Origin: Opitutales bacterium
Lineage (GTDB): Bacteria > Verrucomicrobiota > Verrucomicrobiia > Opitutales > Oceanipulchritudinaceae
Length of the DNA: 61,178 nt
Reading direction: 5' to 3'
Assembly: GCA_020831485.1 (NCBI GenBank)
Contig: JAFIGG010000013.1
Location: forward strand, 1 to 61,178
Below, in pieces: positions 43,593 through 51,898 of this stretch. The notes under the pieces are model-generated. The model was not told the origin of the DNA. It saw only the letters and a list, made by a program, of their open reading frames with translations, and did no database searches. The translations under genes and the position numbers were made by a program. The first letter of the stretch is position 1. Each line of letters opens with the position of its first letter.

Positions 43593-43770
43593 TGTTTTTC
43601 GGGGTTTCGTTTTCGTCCTTCTCCAACGGCAGGTTTGACATCCGCTCACGCTCCTTCTTACGCATGCGCAATGCCCGGACCGTGAAGTAGGTGAACGTGG
43701 CAAAACTCAGGAAGAAGGCGATCAGCGTGACCGTCATCTGCCATTCTTCAAATAGAACTCTTCGGATCAT
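43585..43770 (-). CDS. ccoQ: cbb3 oxidase subunit IV (CcoQ-like)
   Basis: 61 residues with one membrane helix (VTLIAFFLSFATFTYFTVRAL) followed by a basic stretch and an acidic C-terminus, the usual CcoQ/FixQ layout. It lies 20 bases after ccoNO and overlaps ccoP by eight bases. It likely stabilises the association of CcoP with the core. Confidence 0.85.
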   Translation of the reverse strand: MIRRVLFEEWQMTVTLIAFFLSFATFTYFTVRALRMRKKERERMSNLPLEKDENETPKNND

Positions 43771-43790
43771 AATTGCGTTCCCGGCTGATG

Positions 43791-46142
43791 TTATCGGTCA
43801 AAGACCCCGCTGGACTCTATGCGCTCACGGGCCTCTTCAGGCGTCTCGTAGGTACCCAGTTTCTGCAGGTAAGCGATGAGGGCAACGATCTGACGGCGCG
43901 GCTCGGTGGAGCGGAACTGACTGCGCAGGTCGGCGACGATCTCATCCGCTTGTTCCTCCATTAGAGCCACCACTTCTTCCTTACTCCAATCCGGATAAGG
44001 CACGCCTAGCATCCGCTGCACGCGGATGCGGCGGTGCATCTTCTCGAAATCGAGATCCTGCTCCAACAGCCAGGGATACGGCGGCATATTGGAACCCGGC
44101 GAAGTCGAGAGAGGATCCTCCATGTGGTCGAAGTGCCAGGAATTCGGCCGCTTACCACCCTCCCGGCTCAGGTCCGGACCAGTTCGCTTGGAACCCCATT
44201 GGAAGGGGAAGTCATAGATCGATTCCCCGATGCGGGAGTAATCCCCGTAGCGCAGCACATCCGAGCGCAATGTCCGAATCTGCTGGCTGTGACAGGTGTA
44301 ACAGCCTTCCGCGATGTAGATGTCGCGTCCGGCCAGTTCCAGTGGCGTATAGGGCACCTGTACCCGACCTTCCAGATTTTTGGCCTTCTGGACCACAAGG
44401 GTCGGGATGATCTGTATAACACCACCGATCGCCACTGCGATGAACACCAGCACGGTAAAGGGTGCCCAGTTGCCAATCAGGCGCTCATACCATTCGGCCC
44501 AGGTCGCCCTGCTGGCCTGAAAGTGCACAATCGACAACAAGCTGAAAAAGGCTGTCAGCATCACGCCGCTCAGCATAATCAATCCACCGCCGAAGAACCA
44601 CAGCGAAAGCCCGAGCATTACCCAGAAGCTGTAAAACATCGGCCAGTTGAACAAGGTGCCAGCCGGGCTGATCGTGCCTTCGATTTCAACCGTTTCGCGG
44701 CGGTCGTCGACGGACACTTCAACCGTGCCGTCCACCGGTTCGGCACCGCGAATCGTCTTCCACAGGTTATAAATCATCAGCAGCCAGCCTGTCAGAAACA
44801 GGATGCCGCCAAACGCCCGCGTCAACATCAACGGCCGGATTGTATCCAGCGTCTCAACAAAATTGGCATATACCAATGAAGTGCCGCCCTCTTCGGTGGC
44901 ATTCAACATGAGGCCCTGGGTAATACCGCTGGCCCACATGGAGGAAACATACAGGAGTATCCCGAACAGCCCGATCCAGAAGTGCATATTGGCCAGCTGC
45001 ACCGAGTAAAGTTTCGTTTTCCATATCCGCGGTGCCAGAAAGTAGAACAATCCGGCCGCCATCATACCGTTCCAACCCATCGCACCGAGGTGAACGTGGG
45101 CGATGATCCAGTCCGTATAGTGGGCCAGAGCGTTGACCGTACGTATCGACAGCAACGGCCCTTCAAAGGTCGCCATGCCGTAAAAGGTAATGCCCGCGAC
45201 AAAAAACTTCAGCACCGGATCCGTCCGCAACTTGTGCCAGGCTCCACGCAGGGTCAGCAGACCATTCAACATCCCGCCCCAGGAAGGCGCCCACAGCATC
45301 AAACTGAAAATCATGCCCAGGGTCTGCAACCAACTCGGCAGCGAGGTATTGAGCAAGTGGTGAGGCCCCGCCCAGATATAAATGAAAACCAGCGACCAGA
45401 AGTGCACGATGCTCAACCGATAGCTGTAGACCGGTCGGTTCGCCGCCTTCGGCACGTAGTAATACATCAAACCGAGAATCGGCGTTGTCAGGAAGAACGC
45501 CACCGCGTTGTGCCCATACCACCACTGGATCAGCGCATCCTGGACCCCGCTGAATATCGGGTAGCTATGGGTCAGACTGGTTGGAATAGCCAGATTGTTG
45601 ACCACATACAACATAGCCACGGTAACAATCGTAGCGATGTAAAACCAGATCGCCACATACAGGGTCGGCTCGTTGCGCTTGGCCAGAGTCCAGAAGAAGT
45701 TGATCGCAAAAATCACCCAGACCACCACGACCAGAATATCAATCGGCCAGATCAGCTCGGCGTATTCCTTACTCTTGGTCAGTCCCAACGGCAAGGTGAC
45801 CGCAGCCAGAACAATGACACTCTGCCAACCCCAAAAGTGGATCCGCGTCAGCCAGTCATTGGCCATGCGGGTCTTGCACAGGCGCTGGGTGGAATGGTAA
45901 ATGCCGGCAAACATCATATTGCCGACAAGCGCGAATATCACCGCATTGGTATGCAGCGGGCGCAGACGTCCAAAGGTCAGCCACGAAGTCTCGAAATTGA
46001 GGGCCGGAAAGTTCATCTGCAGCGCGATGAGCGCTCCCACGATCATGCCGATCATCCCCCAGAATATGGAGGCCAGCATGAACAGACGCACGTGATGATC
46101 ATCATAGGTGATGACCTGACGGTTACTTGATAAGGTATTCAT
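43791..46142 (-). CDS. ccoNO: Fused cbb3 oxidase subunits I and II (CcoN-CcoO)
   Basis: 783 residues. The first about 480 residues are the haem-copper oxidase subunit CcoN, with about 12 helices and metal-ligand motifs (LHTNAVIFALVGNMM; WWYGHNAVAFFLT; DWIIAHVHLGAMGWNG). A linker leads to a CcoO domain with a membrane helix and c-type haem site CYTCHSQQIRTL. Separate ccoN and ccoO are the rule in proteobacteria; a single fused chain is known in several other phyla. The product is the catalytic core of a high-affinity terminal oxidase. ccoS lies upstream and ccoQPG downstream on the same strand. Confidence 0.95.
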   Translation of the reverse strand: MNTLSSNRQVITYDDHHVRLFMLASIFWGMIGMIVGALIALQMNFPALNFETSWLTFGRLRPLHTNAVIFALVGNMMFAGIYHSTQRLCKTRMANDWLTRIHFWGWQSVIVLAAVTLPLGLTKSKEYAELIWPIDILVVVVWVIFAINFFWTLAKRNEPTLYVAIWFYIATIVTVAMLYVVNNLAIPTSLTHSYPIFSGVQDALIQWWYGHNAVAFFLTTPILGLMYYYVPKAANRPVYSYRLSIVHFWSLVFIYIWAGPHHLLNTSLPSWLQTLGMIFSLMLWAPSWGGMLNGLLTLRGAWHKLRTDPVLKFFVAGITFYGMATFEGPLLSIRTVNALAHYTDWIIAHVHLGAMGWNGMMAAGLFYFLAPRIWKTKLYSVQLANMHFWIGLFGILLYVSSMWASGITQGLMLNATEEGGTSLVYANFVETLDTIRPLMLTRAFGGILFLTGWLLMIYNLWKTIRGAEPVDGTVEVSVDDRRETVEIEGTISPAGTLFNWPMFYSFWVMLGLSLWFFGGGLIMLSGVMLTAFFSLLSIVHFQASRATWAEWYERLIGNWAPFTVLVFIAVAIGGVIQIIPTLVVQKAKNLEGRVQVPYTPLELAGRDIYIAEGCYTCHSQQIRTLRSDVLRYGDYSRIGESIYDFPFQWGSKRTGPDLSREGGKRPNSWHFDHMEDPLSTSPGSNMPPYPWLLEQDLDFEKMHRRIRVQRMLGVPYPDWSKEEVVALMEEQADEIVADLRSQFRSTEPRRQIVALIAYLQKLGTYETPEEARERIESSGVFDR

Positions 46143-46188
46143 GTATTAGGGTGGGGAGAGCGGGCATACACCGCTCTATTGGGAATAT

Positions 46189-46356
46189 TCAATTTCTGCG
46201 ATGCTTGTCCGGAGAATCATCGTCGTCCTCCAACGGCAGCAGTGCATCCTGCTCCGGACTTCGCGCCCCCCGCTGACGACGCTCACCGATGAAGAGCACG
46301 GCAAAGATCGCTACCAGCACCAGGCTGAGAAAAACCGTTAACAGTATGACCCGCAT
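46189..46356 (-). CDS. ccoS: cbb3 oxidase maturation protein CcoS
   Basis: 55 residues from the ATG at 46356: one N-terminal helix (MRVILLTVFLSLVLVAIFAVLFI) then a hydrophilic, acidic tail (LLPLEDDDDSPDK). This is the size and form of CcoS, needed for cofactor insertion into cbb3 oxidase. It is the first gene of the oxidase operon, 46 bases before ccoNO. A longer in-frame start upstream extends into the divergent promoter and looks non-coding. Confidence 0.85.
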   Translation of the reverse strand: MRVILLTVFLSLVLVAIFAVLFIGERRQRGARSPEQDALLPLEDDDDSPDKHRRN

Positions 46357-46501
46357 TGCGCTAATTATTTGCGGTGGATACCCTATATGGGTCAACGCAA
46401 TTCTGCCGCTTAGGGCAACTTTTAAGATATTGGCATCCGAAATCAAAGTTTTCGTTGATGCGCAGCCCGCTGAAGGCTTCACTGGTAGCCCTCCGATATT
46501 T

Positions 46502-47281
46502 ATGAATTTGCTTAAAATGATCCTCATGACCGTGGCTGCGGGCTACCTTGGCCTGGCGCTGTTCGCATTGGTATTTGCCAATCGCATGATCTTCCCCCAG
46601 CCACCCTCAAGCTATTCGGACTCGGACGCCATTATCAAGATTCCCTACGGCGACGAGGGCTATAAGATCTCAGCCCTGTTTCTGCCCCACGAACAAGCCG
46701 ACCGGATTGTCTTCTACCACCACGGCAATGGAGAGGACCTCGGCCGTAGCCAGGGCCGTCTGGAGCTGCTGCGCGAACAGGGTTTTGCGGTCTTTGCCTG
46801 GGACTACCCAGGCTACGGAACCAGCACCGGCCGCCCCAACGAAAGGCGCATCATGGAAGCCGCACAGGCCAGCATGCAGTACATCGTGGAGGAGTTGGGG
46901 TTCAGTAAAGAACAGGTCATCCTTTACGGACGCTCTCTCGGCGGAGGACCAGCGGTCCAGTTGGCTGAGGACCACTCGGTTGCTGGTGTCATCCTGGAAG
47001 GCACCTTTACCAGCACCTTCCGGGTCTTAACCCGGGTTCGCCTCCTGCCATGGGATGTATTCGACAACCTCAGCCGGATTGATCGCATCCAGGCACCGCT
47101 GCTGATCATTCATGGCACCCTCGACTATACTATCCCCTACTCCCACAGCCTTGCCCTCTATCAGCGCGCCAAGGACCCCAAAACACTGGTCACGGTTGAC
47201 ACGGGTGGGCACAATAACCTTGTTGAGGACTTTGCCGAAATCTACTGGGAGGCCGTCGACACCTTCATCCAAAGTCTCTGA
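46502..47281 (+). CDS. Membrane-anchored alpha/beta hydrolase (ABHD13/17-like)
   Basis: 259 residues. An N-terminal hydrophobic anchor (about 6-25) precedes an alpha/beta-hydrolase fold with YHHGNGED (oxyanion loop), the nucleophile elbow GRSLGG (Ser about 149), a catalytic Asp in HGTLDYTIPYSHS and His in GGHNNL. The layout resembles the BEM46/ABHD13 group of serine hydrolases. The substrate is unknown. It lies 32 bases before cysS on the same strand and is divergent from the oxidase operon. Confidence 0.87.
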   Translation: MNLLKMILMTVAAGYLGLALFALVFANRMIFPQPPSSYSDSDAIIKIPYGDEGYKISALFLPHEQADRIVFYHHGNGEDLGRSQGRLELLREQGFAVFAWDYPGYGTSTGRPNERRIMEAAQASMQYIVEELGFSKEQVILYGRSLGGGPAVQLAEDHSVAGVILEGTFTSTFRVLTRVRLLPWDVFDNLSRIDRIQAPLLIIHGTLDYTIPYSHSLALYQRAKDPKTLVTVDTGGHNNLVEDFAEIYWEAVDTFIQSL

Positions 47282-47313
47282 ATTTCGGCGATCGATTCCA
47301 ACAAACCATTTTC

Positions 47314-48759
47314 ATGCAAACGGTACAGCTACACGATACTCTGTCACGTCAACTGAAGCCGCTCCAACCGGAGCGGCCCGATCACTACCGCATGTATGTC
47401 TGTGGACCGACAGTCTACGGCCCGGCCCACATCGGTAACTTCATCACTTTCGTGCGTTTCGACGTGCTCTACCGCCTGCTCAAGGCAGCTGGCTACAATC
47501 CGCTCTACGTCCGCAACATCACGGACGTGGACGACAAAACAATCAAGGGTGCACTGGAATCCGGAAAGAGCCTGGAGGAATTCACCTCTCACTGGACGGA
47601 TAAATTCCAGACCGACTGCAGGCGCCTCAACCTGCTCACCCCGGATGTCGAGCCGCGTGCGACCGAGCACATTGCCGAGCAGCTGGAGATGATCCAGAAG
47701 CTTATGGACAAAGGCTTCGCCTATGTCGGCGGCGACGGATCGGTGTACTACAAGGTCAGCCACTTCAAGGGCTACGGCAAACTCTCCCACTTCGATCCGG
47801 AGGCCCTGCTCAGCCAGTCCACCAACAGCGCTGGAAGCGCCAACCTGGCCGACGAATACGAACGCGACGCGGTCGCCGATTTTGCCCTCTGGAAGGCACA
47901 CAAGGACAGCGATGGTCCAGTGGCCTGGGACAGTCCCTGGGGACGGGGTCGGCCGGGCTGGCACTTGGAGTGCTCGGCCATGAGCATCCGCTATCTGGGC
48001 GAAACCTTTGACCTCCACGGCGGCGGCGAGGACCTCTGCTTCCCGCACCACGAAAACGAAATTGCACAGAGCGAGGCCGCCACCGGTAAACCCTTCGCCC
48101 GCCACTGGATGCACGGCGTCCACCTGCTGGTCGAAGGCAAAAAGATGTCCAAGAGCCTGGGTAATTTCTTCACCCTCGACGACCTTATCGAAAAGGGCTT
48201 CGAGCCAATGGAAATCCGCCTCGGCATGCTCGGCGGTCACTACCGCCAGCAATTCAACTTCACCCTGGGCGGCCTCAACGCCGCCCGCGCCGCCCTGGGC
48301 AAACTGGGACGCGGATATGCCCGACTTCTGGAAAAGGCCGGCGAATCGGTCGAAGACTCGAAGGCAATACCGCAGTCCCTCGACACGCCGCTCGACGATT
48401 TCGGTGCCTTCACCGCCGCCTGGGATGCAATCCGCAAGGACCTCAACACGCCGGCCGCACTCGGCGCCCTCCATACAGGCTTAAAAGCCGCCCTGGCGGC
48501 AAACTCCGGTGACGCTCAACGCGACCTCCAGGCCTTCCGCAAACTGCTCGCCGTACTCGGCCTGGAAGTCCAACCCGAAACCGACAAAGCCCCCGCCAGC
48601 GAAGTGCCCGCAGAAATCCAGCAGCTCGCCGAACGCCGCTGGCAGGCCAAAAAGGACCGCGACTTCGCCACCGCCGACTCCCTCCGCAACGAACTCCAGC
48701 AAGCCGGCTGGACCGTCGTCGACCAAAAGGATGGTTTTGAGCTGAAAGCCAATACCTGA
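47314..48759 (+). CDS. cysS: Cysteinyl-tRNA synthetase
   Basis: 481 residues. Class I aminoacyl-tRNA synthetase with [13 protein letters not shown] (HIGH-like motif 39-42; Cys30 is the zinc ligand that selects cysteine) and KMSKS (277-281). ECSAMS and [20 protein letters not shown] are enzyme-specific zinc-site blocks. The C-terminal DALR-like domain is complete ([23 protein letters not shown]). Length is normal. Confidence 0.97.
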   Translation: MQTVQLHDTLSRQLKPLQPERPDHYRMYVCGPTVYGPAHIGNFITFVRFDVLYRLLKAAGYNPLYVRNITDVDDKTIKGALESGKSLEEFTSHWTDKFQTDCRRLNLLTPDVEPRATEHIAEQLEMIQKLMDKGFAYVGGDGSVYYKVSHFKGYGKLSHFDPEALLSQSTNSAGSANLADEYERDAVADFALWKAHKDSDGPVAWDSPWGRGRPGWHLECSAMSIRYLGETFDLHGGGEDLCFPHHENEIAQSEAATGKPFARHWMHGVHLLVEGKKMSKSLGNFFTLDDLIEKGFEPMEIRLGMLGGHYRQQFNFTLGGLNAARAALGKLGRGYARLLEKAGESVEDSKAIPQSLDTPLDDFGAFTAAWDAIRKDLNTPAALGALHTGLKAALAANSGDAQRDLQAFRKLLAVLGLEVQPETDKAPASEVPAEIQQLAERRWQAKKDRDFATADSLRNELQQAGWTVVDQKDGFELKANT

Positions 48760-48769
48760 ATCCCCCGGG

Positions 48770-48791
48770 GTGGGCGCGCCCCCGCGCCCAC
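48770..48791. repeat. GC-rich palindromic element
   Basis: GTGGGCGCG-CCCC-CGCGCCCAC, a 9-bp stem with a 4-base loop, 11 bases after cysS. Its architecture equals the 20372 element (9-bp stem, CCCT loop). It may act as terminator, although no T tract follows. Confidence 0.65.
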
Positions 48792-48859
48792 ATCCACCAA
48801 CCAAAATCGAAGTTCAGATTTGAAGCCTGCAGGCATCCGGATAAATTAATTCTCTGATT

Positions 48860-49408
48860 ATGGCAAAAGCACTGATACTCATTCCCGAAGGTTTCGAAGA
48901 AATGGAAACCGTCGCCCCAATTGACCTTCTACGCCGTGCAGATGTGGAGGTTACGGTGGCCACGACCGAAGAGGAACTGCTGATCAAAGGCCGCAGCGGC
49001 ATTTCGTTGCAAGCGGACGTTCATTTCAAGGATATCGCAGACAAGGATTTTGACCTCGTGGTCCTGCCCGGTGGGCCGGGCCACACCCGGCTGCTCGATA
49101 AGGACCATGTCCTCGATTGGTTGCGCAAGCAGAACTCTGCCGGCAAATGGATCGCCTCCATCTGCGCTGGCCCGATCGTGCTCAATGCCGCCGGCATCAT
49201 TGATGGCCGCGCCTTCACCTCCCACCATTCAACCTCAGGCAAGCTACCGGGCCGTGATCCGGATGCACCGGTGGTCGAGAGTGGACGCCTGATCACCTCC
49301 CAGGGAGCTGGCACCGCAACCCGTTTTGCCCTCCGTCTGGTCGCCGCACTCTGCGGCGAGGACAAAGCCAAAGAAATTGCCGACTCGATCGCCTTTGACC
49401 TCCAGTGA
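48860..49408 (+). CDS. DJ-1/PfpI family protein (YajL-like)
   Basis: 182 residues. The fold begins AKALILIPEGFEEMETVAPIDLLRRA and carries the nucleophile elbow SICAGP (Cys102) with the family Glu near residue 13. DJ-1/YajL members act in protection against carbonyl and oxidative stress, as chaperone or glyoxalase-type enzymes. A His follows the elbow region (TSHHSTSG). It sits between cysS and rpoZ as a probable independent gene. Confidence 0.93.
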   Translation: MAKALILIPEGFEEMETVAPIDLLRRADVEVTVATTEEELLIKGRSGISLQADVHFKDIADKDFDLVVLPGGPGHTRLLDKDHVLDWLRKQNSAGKWIASICAGPIVLNAAGIIDGRAFTSHHSTSGKLPGRDPDAPVVESGRLITSQGAGTATRFALRLVAALCGEDKAKEIADSIAFDLQ

Positions 49409-49482
49409 GAACCACTAACCACTTTAACCTTGCCAAAATCCCGCAACCGCAGGTAGGCTGATCGCTTTTATTTTTTCCAGCT

Positions 49483-49698
49483 GTGAGAGACGAATACATT
49501 AAAGAAGCCAAAAAGGTCATCAATGACCCAAACATCCTGATCAACGTTGTTTCACGTCGCGTGAAACAACTCAAATTGGGCCAAAAACCGCTGGTCGAAT
49601 CCCTCGAACGCCTGACTCCGGAAGACATCGCTCTGCGGGAAATCATCGAAGGCAAGATCACTTACGAGCTTTACGAGCCGGAGTCGGAGTCGAGATAA
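49483..49698 (+). CDS. rpoZ: RNA polymerase omega subunit
   Basis: 71 residues from a GTG start. The core NILINVVSRRVKQLKLGQKPLVESLERLTPEDIALREIIEGKI is characteristic of bacterial omega, which helps assemble RNA polymerase. No clear ribosome-binding site is seen before the GTG. It is 25 bases upstream of smpB. Confidence 0.88.
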   Translation: MRDEYIKEAKKVINDPNILINVVSRRVKQLKLGQKPLVESLERLTPEDIALREIIEGKITYELYEPESESR

Positions 49699-49723
49699 GG
49701 CGCCTGATCACCGTCCACCCCGA

Positions 49724-50194
49724 TTGAAAAAGAAGTCTGACGGCAGCCGAGTAAAGGAAGTCCGGAACGCGCGTGCGTCTCGGGACTTTTTTGTGGACGA
49801 CCGCATGGAGTGTGGAATCGTCCTGAAAGGCACGGAGGTTAAATCCATCCGCTGTGGCCAGGCGCAGATCGCCGAGGCCTTTGTCCGCCTGCAAAACAAC
49901 AAGGCGACCCTCTACCACGCGCACATCGCCGAATACGCGTTTGGAACGGATGCCAATCACAATCCCTACCGGCCCCGCCAATTGCTGATGCACAAACGGG
50001 AATTCCGCAAATGGGAGCAGGAAATCCAGAGCGGCGGCAAGGCAATCATTCCTCTGCGCCTGTATTTCAAACAGGGTCTGGTGAAGATCGAAATCGGGCT
50101 ATGCCGATCGAAAAAGCAGTATGACAAGCGTGACGACATGAAAAAAGCCGTTGAGCTTCGGGAAGCCGAACAGATGGTCAAACGCTACTCCTGA
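49724..50194 (+). CDS. smpB: SsrA-binding protein SmpB
   Basis: 156 residues from a TTG start. NARASRDFFVDDRMECGIVLKGTEVKSIRCGQAQIAEAFV is the conserved OB-fold start, and the C-terminal tail KKQYDKRDDMKKAVELREAEQMVKRY enters the mRNA channel of a stalled ribosome. It works with the tmRNA encoded at 19993. TTG is used because no ATG or GTG lies in frame between the rpoZ stop and the conserved core. Confidence 0.95.
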   Translation: MKKKSDGSRVKEVRNARASRDFFVDDRMECGIVLKGTEVKSIRCGQAQIAEAFVRLQNNKATLYHAHIAEYAFGTDANHNPYRPRQLLMHKREFRKWEQEIQSGGKAIIPLRLYFKQGLVKIEIGLCRSKKQYDKRDDMKKAVELREAEQMVKRYS

Positions 50195-50201
50195 TCGAAC
50201 C

Positions 50202-50702
50202 GTGAGCACCCCACCCCGTCTGCAGCTAATTCTTTTCAATCCGGAAATCCCCCAGAATACCGGAAACATTGGCAGGCTCTGCGCCTTCACCAACGCCCGC
50301 CTGCACCTGATACGCCCACTGGGCTTCGAGCTGACGGACCGCTACCTGAAGCGCAGCGGCATGGACTACTGGCGGGCACTGGACTACCACATCCACGACA
50401 ATTGGCAGGCTTTCCGCACCAGCCCGCTGGCTCCACGCCGCATCTGGATGCTCACCACCCACGGTGGCCCCGATATCTGGTCCGCCCGCTTTGAACAGGG
50501 CGACGGTCTGCTCTTCGGTAACGAAGGACACGGCTGCCCGGATTGGCTGCACTCCGAACTCGGCGAATCCCAGCGCTTGCGCATCCCCCGTTTTAATCCC
50601 GATCCCCTGCGCTCGCTCAACCTTTCCACAGCGGCCGGCATCGCCACCTACGAGGCCCTGCGCCAGATAGAATTGACTTCAGAGCTATCAACGGCTTTGT
50701 GA
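50202..50702 (+). CDS. trmL: tRNA (cytidine/uridine-34-2'-O)-methyltransferase TrmL
   Basis: 166 residues from a GTG start seven bases after smpB. A SPOUT-class enzyme: N-terminal LILFNPEIPQNTGNIGRLCAFTNARLHLI, then LLFGNEGHG, and the knot motif RIPRFNPDPLRSLNLSTAAGIATYEALRQ. Methylates the wobble ribose of tRNA-Leu. Usual Met-Arg-Ser-Leu-Asn reads PLRSLN here. An earlier in-frame TTG inside smpB is unlikely to be used. Confidence 0.93.
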   Translation: MSTPPRLQLILFNPEIPQNTGNIGRLCAFTNARLHLIRPLGFELTDRYLKRSGMDYWRALDYHIHDNWQAFRTSPLAPRRIWMLTTHGGPDIWSARFEQGDGLLFGNEGHGCPDWLHSELGESQRLRIPRFNPDPLRSLNLSTAAGIATYEALRQIELTSELSTAL

Positions 50703-50746
50703 ATAGGGAACCCTAAGTTCCTGCTGCTGTCTAACCCTTACCTACC

Positions 50747-51211
50747 ATGCAATGCCCAAAATGTAGCGCCAAGGACACCCGGGTCATCGACTCCCGGGTC
50801 CAACGCAATGGCTTTGCCATCCGCCGTCGGCGAATGTGTCAGGTCTGCGACTACCGCTTTACCACAACCGAGGAAATTGTGCGCGAAGGTTTGGTTGTCA
50901 AAAAGGCCGATGGCCGACGCGAAGAATTCGATCGCACAAAGATTCTCAACGGCATCCGCCGCGCCTGTGAAAAACGTCCGATTGACATCGAACAGATTGA
51001 GATGATGGTTTCGGATCTGATGGCAGAGCTGGAAGCAGCCTGCGAAACCGAGATCCCCAGCCGCCTGATCGGTGAACGCATCATGAATCGGCTCAGGGAC
51101 ATCGATCAAATTGCCTACGTGCGCTTCGCCAGCGTATATAAAGACTTTCGCGACATCAATGAACTCGCCCAGGAAATCTCAGCCCTACGGGAAACAGAGA
51201 CCGGACCTTGA
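50747..51211 (+). CDS. nrdR: Transcriptional repressor NrdR
   Basis: 154 residues. A zinc ribbon (CPKCSAKDTRVIDSR ... CQVCDYRFTT) and an ATP-cone domain (LVVKKADGRREEFDRTKILNGIRRACEKR) are complete. NrdR represses ribonucleotide reductase genes in response to nucleotide levels. No nrd gene is visible in the window. Confidence 0.97.
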   Translation: MQCPKCSAKDTRVIDSRVQRNGFAIRRRRMCQVCDYRFTTTEEIVREGLVVKKADGRREEFDRTKILNGIRRACEKRPIDIEQIEMMVSDLMAELEAACETEIPSRLIGERIMNRLRDIDQIAYVRFASVYKDFRDINELAQEISALRETETGP

Positions 51212-51251
51212 CCTGCTGGAGTGGGCCAAGACCCACTGTCTGCGGGGCATT

Positions 51252-51677
51252 ATGGGCGTCGAACCGGGTGTCGACGAGCCATTGGTGGACACGCTTAAAT
51301 CCGCGATCGACGCCTCCCTCAAGCCGAGCCCGGAATCCGACCACTACCTGCAAGCCTTCGCCCAGGTGGCCGAGGAAATCATCGACCAGTTCGGCCTCGA
51401 CCGAAAAAACCGCTCATTCGGCTTTCTCGAAATCGACCTCCGCCAACGCGACTGGGAACCTCTCTTCATCCACGACCAGCTTCTTCGGGGCCTCAAACGC
51501 ATCGCCGGCTACGAACGCTCACTGATCGTCTTCCGCGGCCTGAAAACCTGCTTCATCCGCAAATCCAACTGCTCCCAACTCCGATGGCAGCGCTACTACG
51601 ACGTCAAAGACGACCTCGACACCATAATCTCCGACCATTCGACCTCAAGCACCGTGGTCCAGGTGATTTATATTTAG
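51252..51677 (+). CDS. Uncharacterised protein downstream of nrdR
   Basis: About 141 residues from an ATG at 51252. The frame stays open upstream into nrdR (LDLLEWAKTHCLRGI), so a start at a non-ATG codon just after the nrdR stop is possible. The middle contains AFAQVAEEIIDQFGLDRKNRSFGFLEIDLRQRDWEP and the C-terminus is beta-rich (STVVQVIYI). No signal peptide or membrane segment. The family was not recognised. Confidence 0.5.
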   Translation: MGVEPGVDEPLVDTLKSAIDASLKPSPESDHYLQAFAQVAEEIIDQFGLDRKNRSFGFLEIDLRQRDWEPLFIHDQLLRGLKRIAGYERSLIVFRGLKTCFIRKSNCSQLRWQRYYDVKDDLDTIISDHSTSSTVVQVIYI

Positions 51678-51800
51678 AAAATCACCCAGTCAGGGTTCCT
51701 TTCGCCGAAAGAGACCACCCCATCCAGGACACCCACTGGAGAACAGGCTTGAGTCTGAACCCCGCGCCCCAGCCAAAACACCCGCAGCTAATGCCCCGCA

Positions 51801-51890
51801 ATTCGGCCTGAAGGCCGGGTCTCCAACGCCACAGCTACCTCAGCCCCTCAGCTCCTCAGAACTCAGCCCACCAGCCTCACAGCCCACCGA
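51801..51890. repeat. Intergenic repeat region before argS 3' end
   Basis: CGGCCT-GA-AGGCCG (51804-51817) is a short palindrome, overlapped by AAGGCCGGGTCTCCAAC shared with 32420. Then follows CTCAG/CACAG-rich sequence ending in the 19-base repeat CAGCCTCACAGCCCACCGA (51872-51890), identical to 20476-20494. The rest of the 221-base gap (51678-51898) shows no gene. Confidence 0.6.
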
Positions 51891-51898
51891 AAACCGCC

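Noticed and set aside
44982-46130. A 382-residue plus-strand frame
   Set aside because: It is antisense to ccoNO and very rich in Gln, Arg and His, a composition produced by membrane-protein codons read backwards.
46155-46175. Inverted repeat AGAGCGG-N7-CCGCTCT between ccoS and ccoNO
   Set aside because: It has no T tract on the minus strand and lies inside a probable operon, so it was not called a terminator.
46357-46501. Possible FNR box in the divergent region upstream of the cbb3 operon
   Set aside because: TTGCG and CGCAA fragments are present, but no TTGAT-N4-ATCAA match was found at usable spacing.
47344-48474. A 376-residue minus-strand frame
   Set aside because: It is antisense to cysS, whose HIGN and KMSKS motifs are intact.
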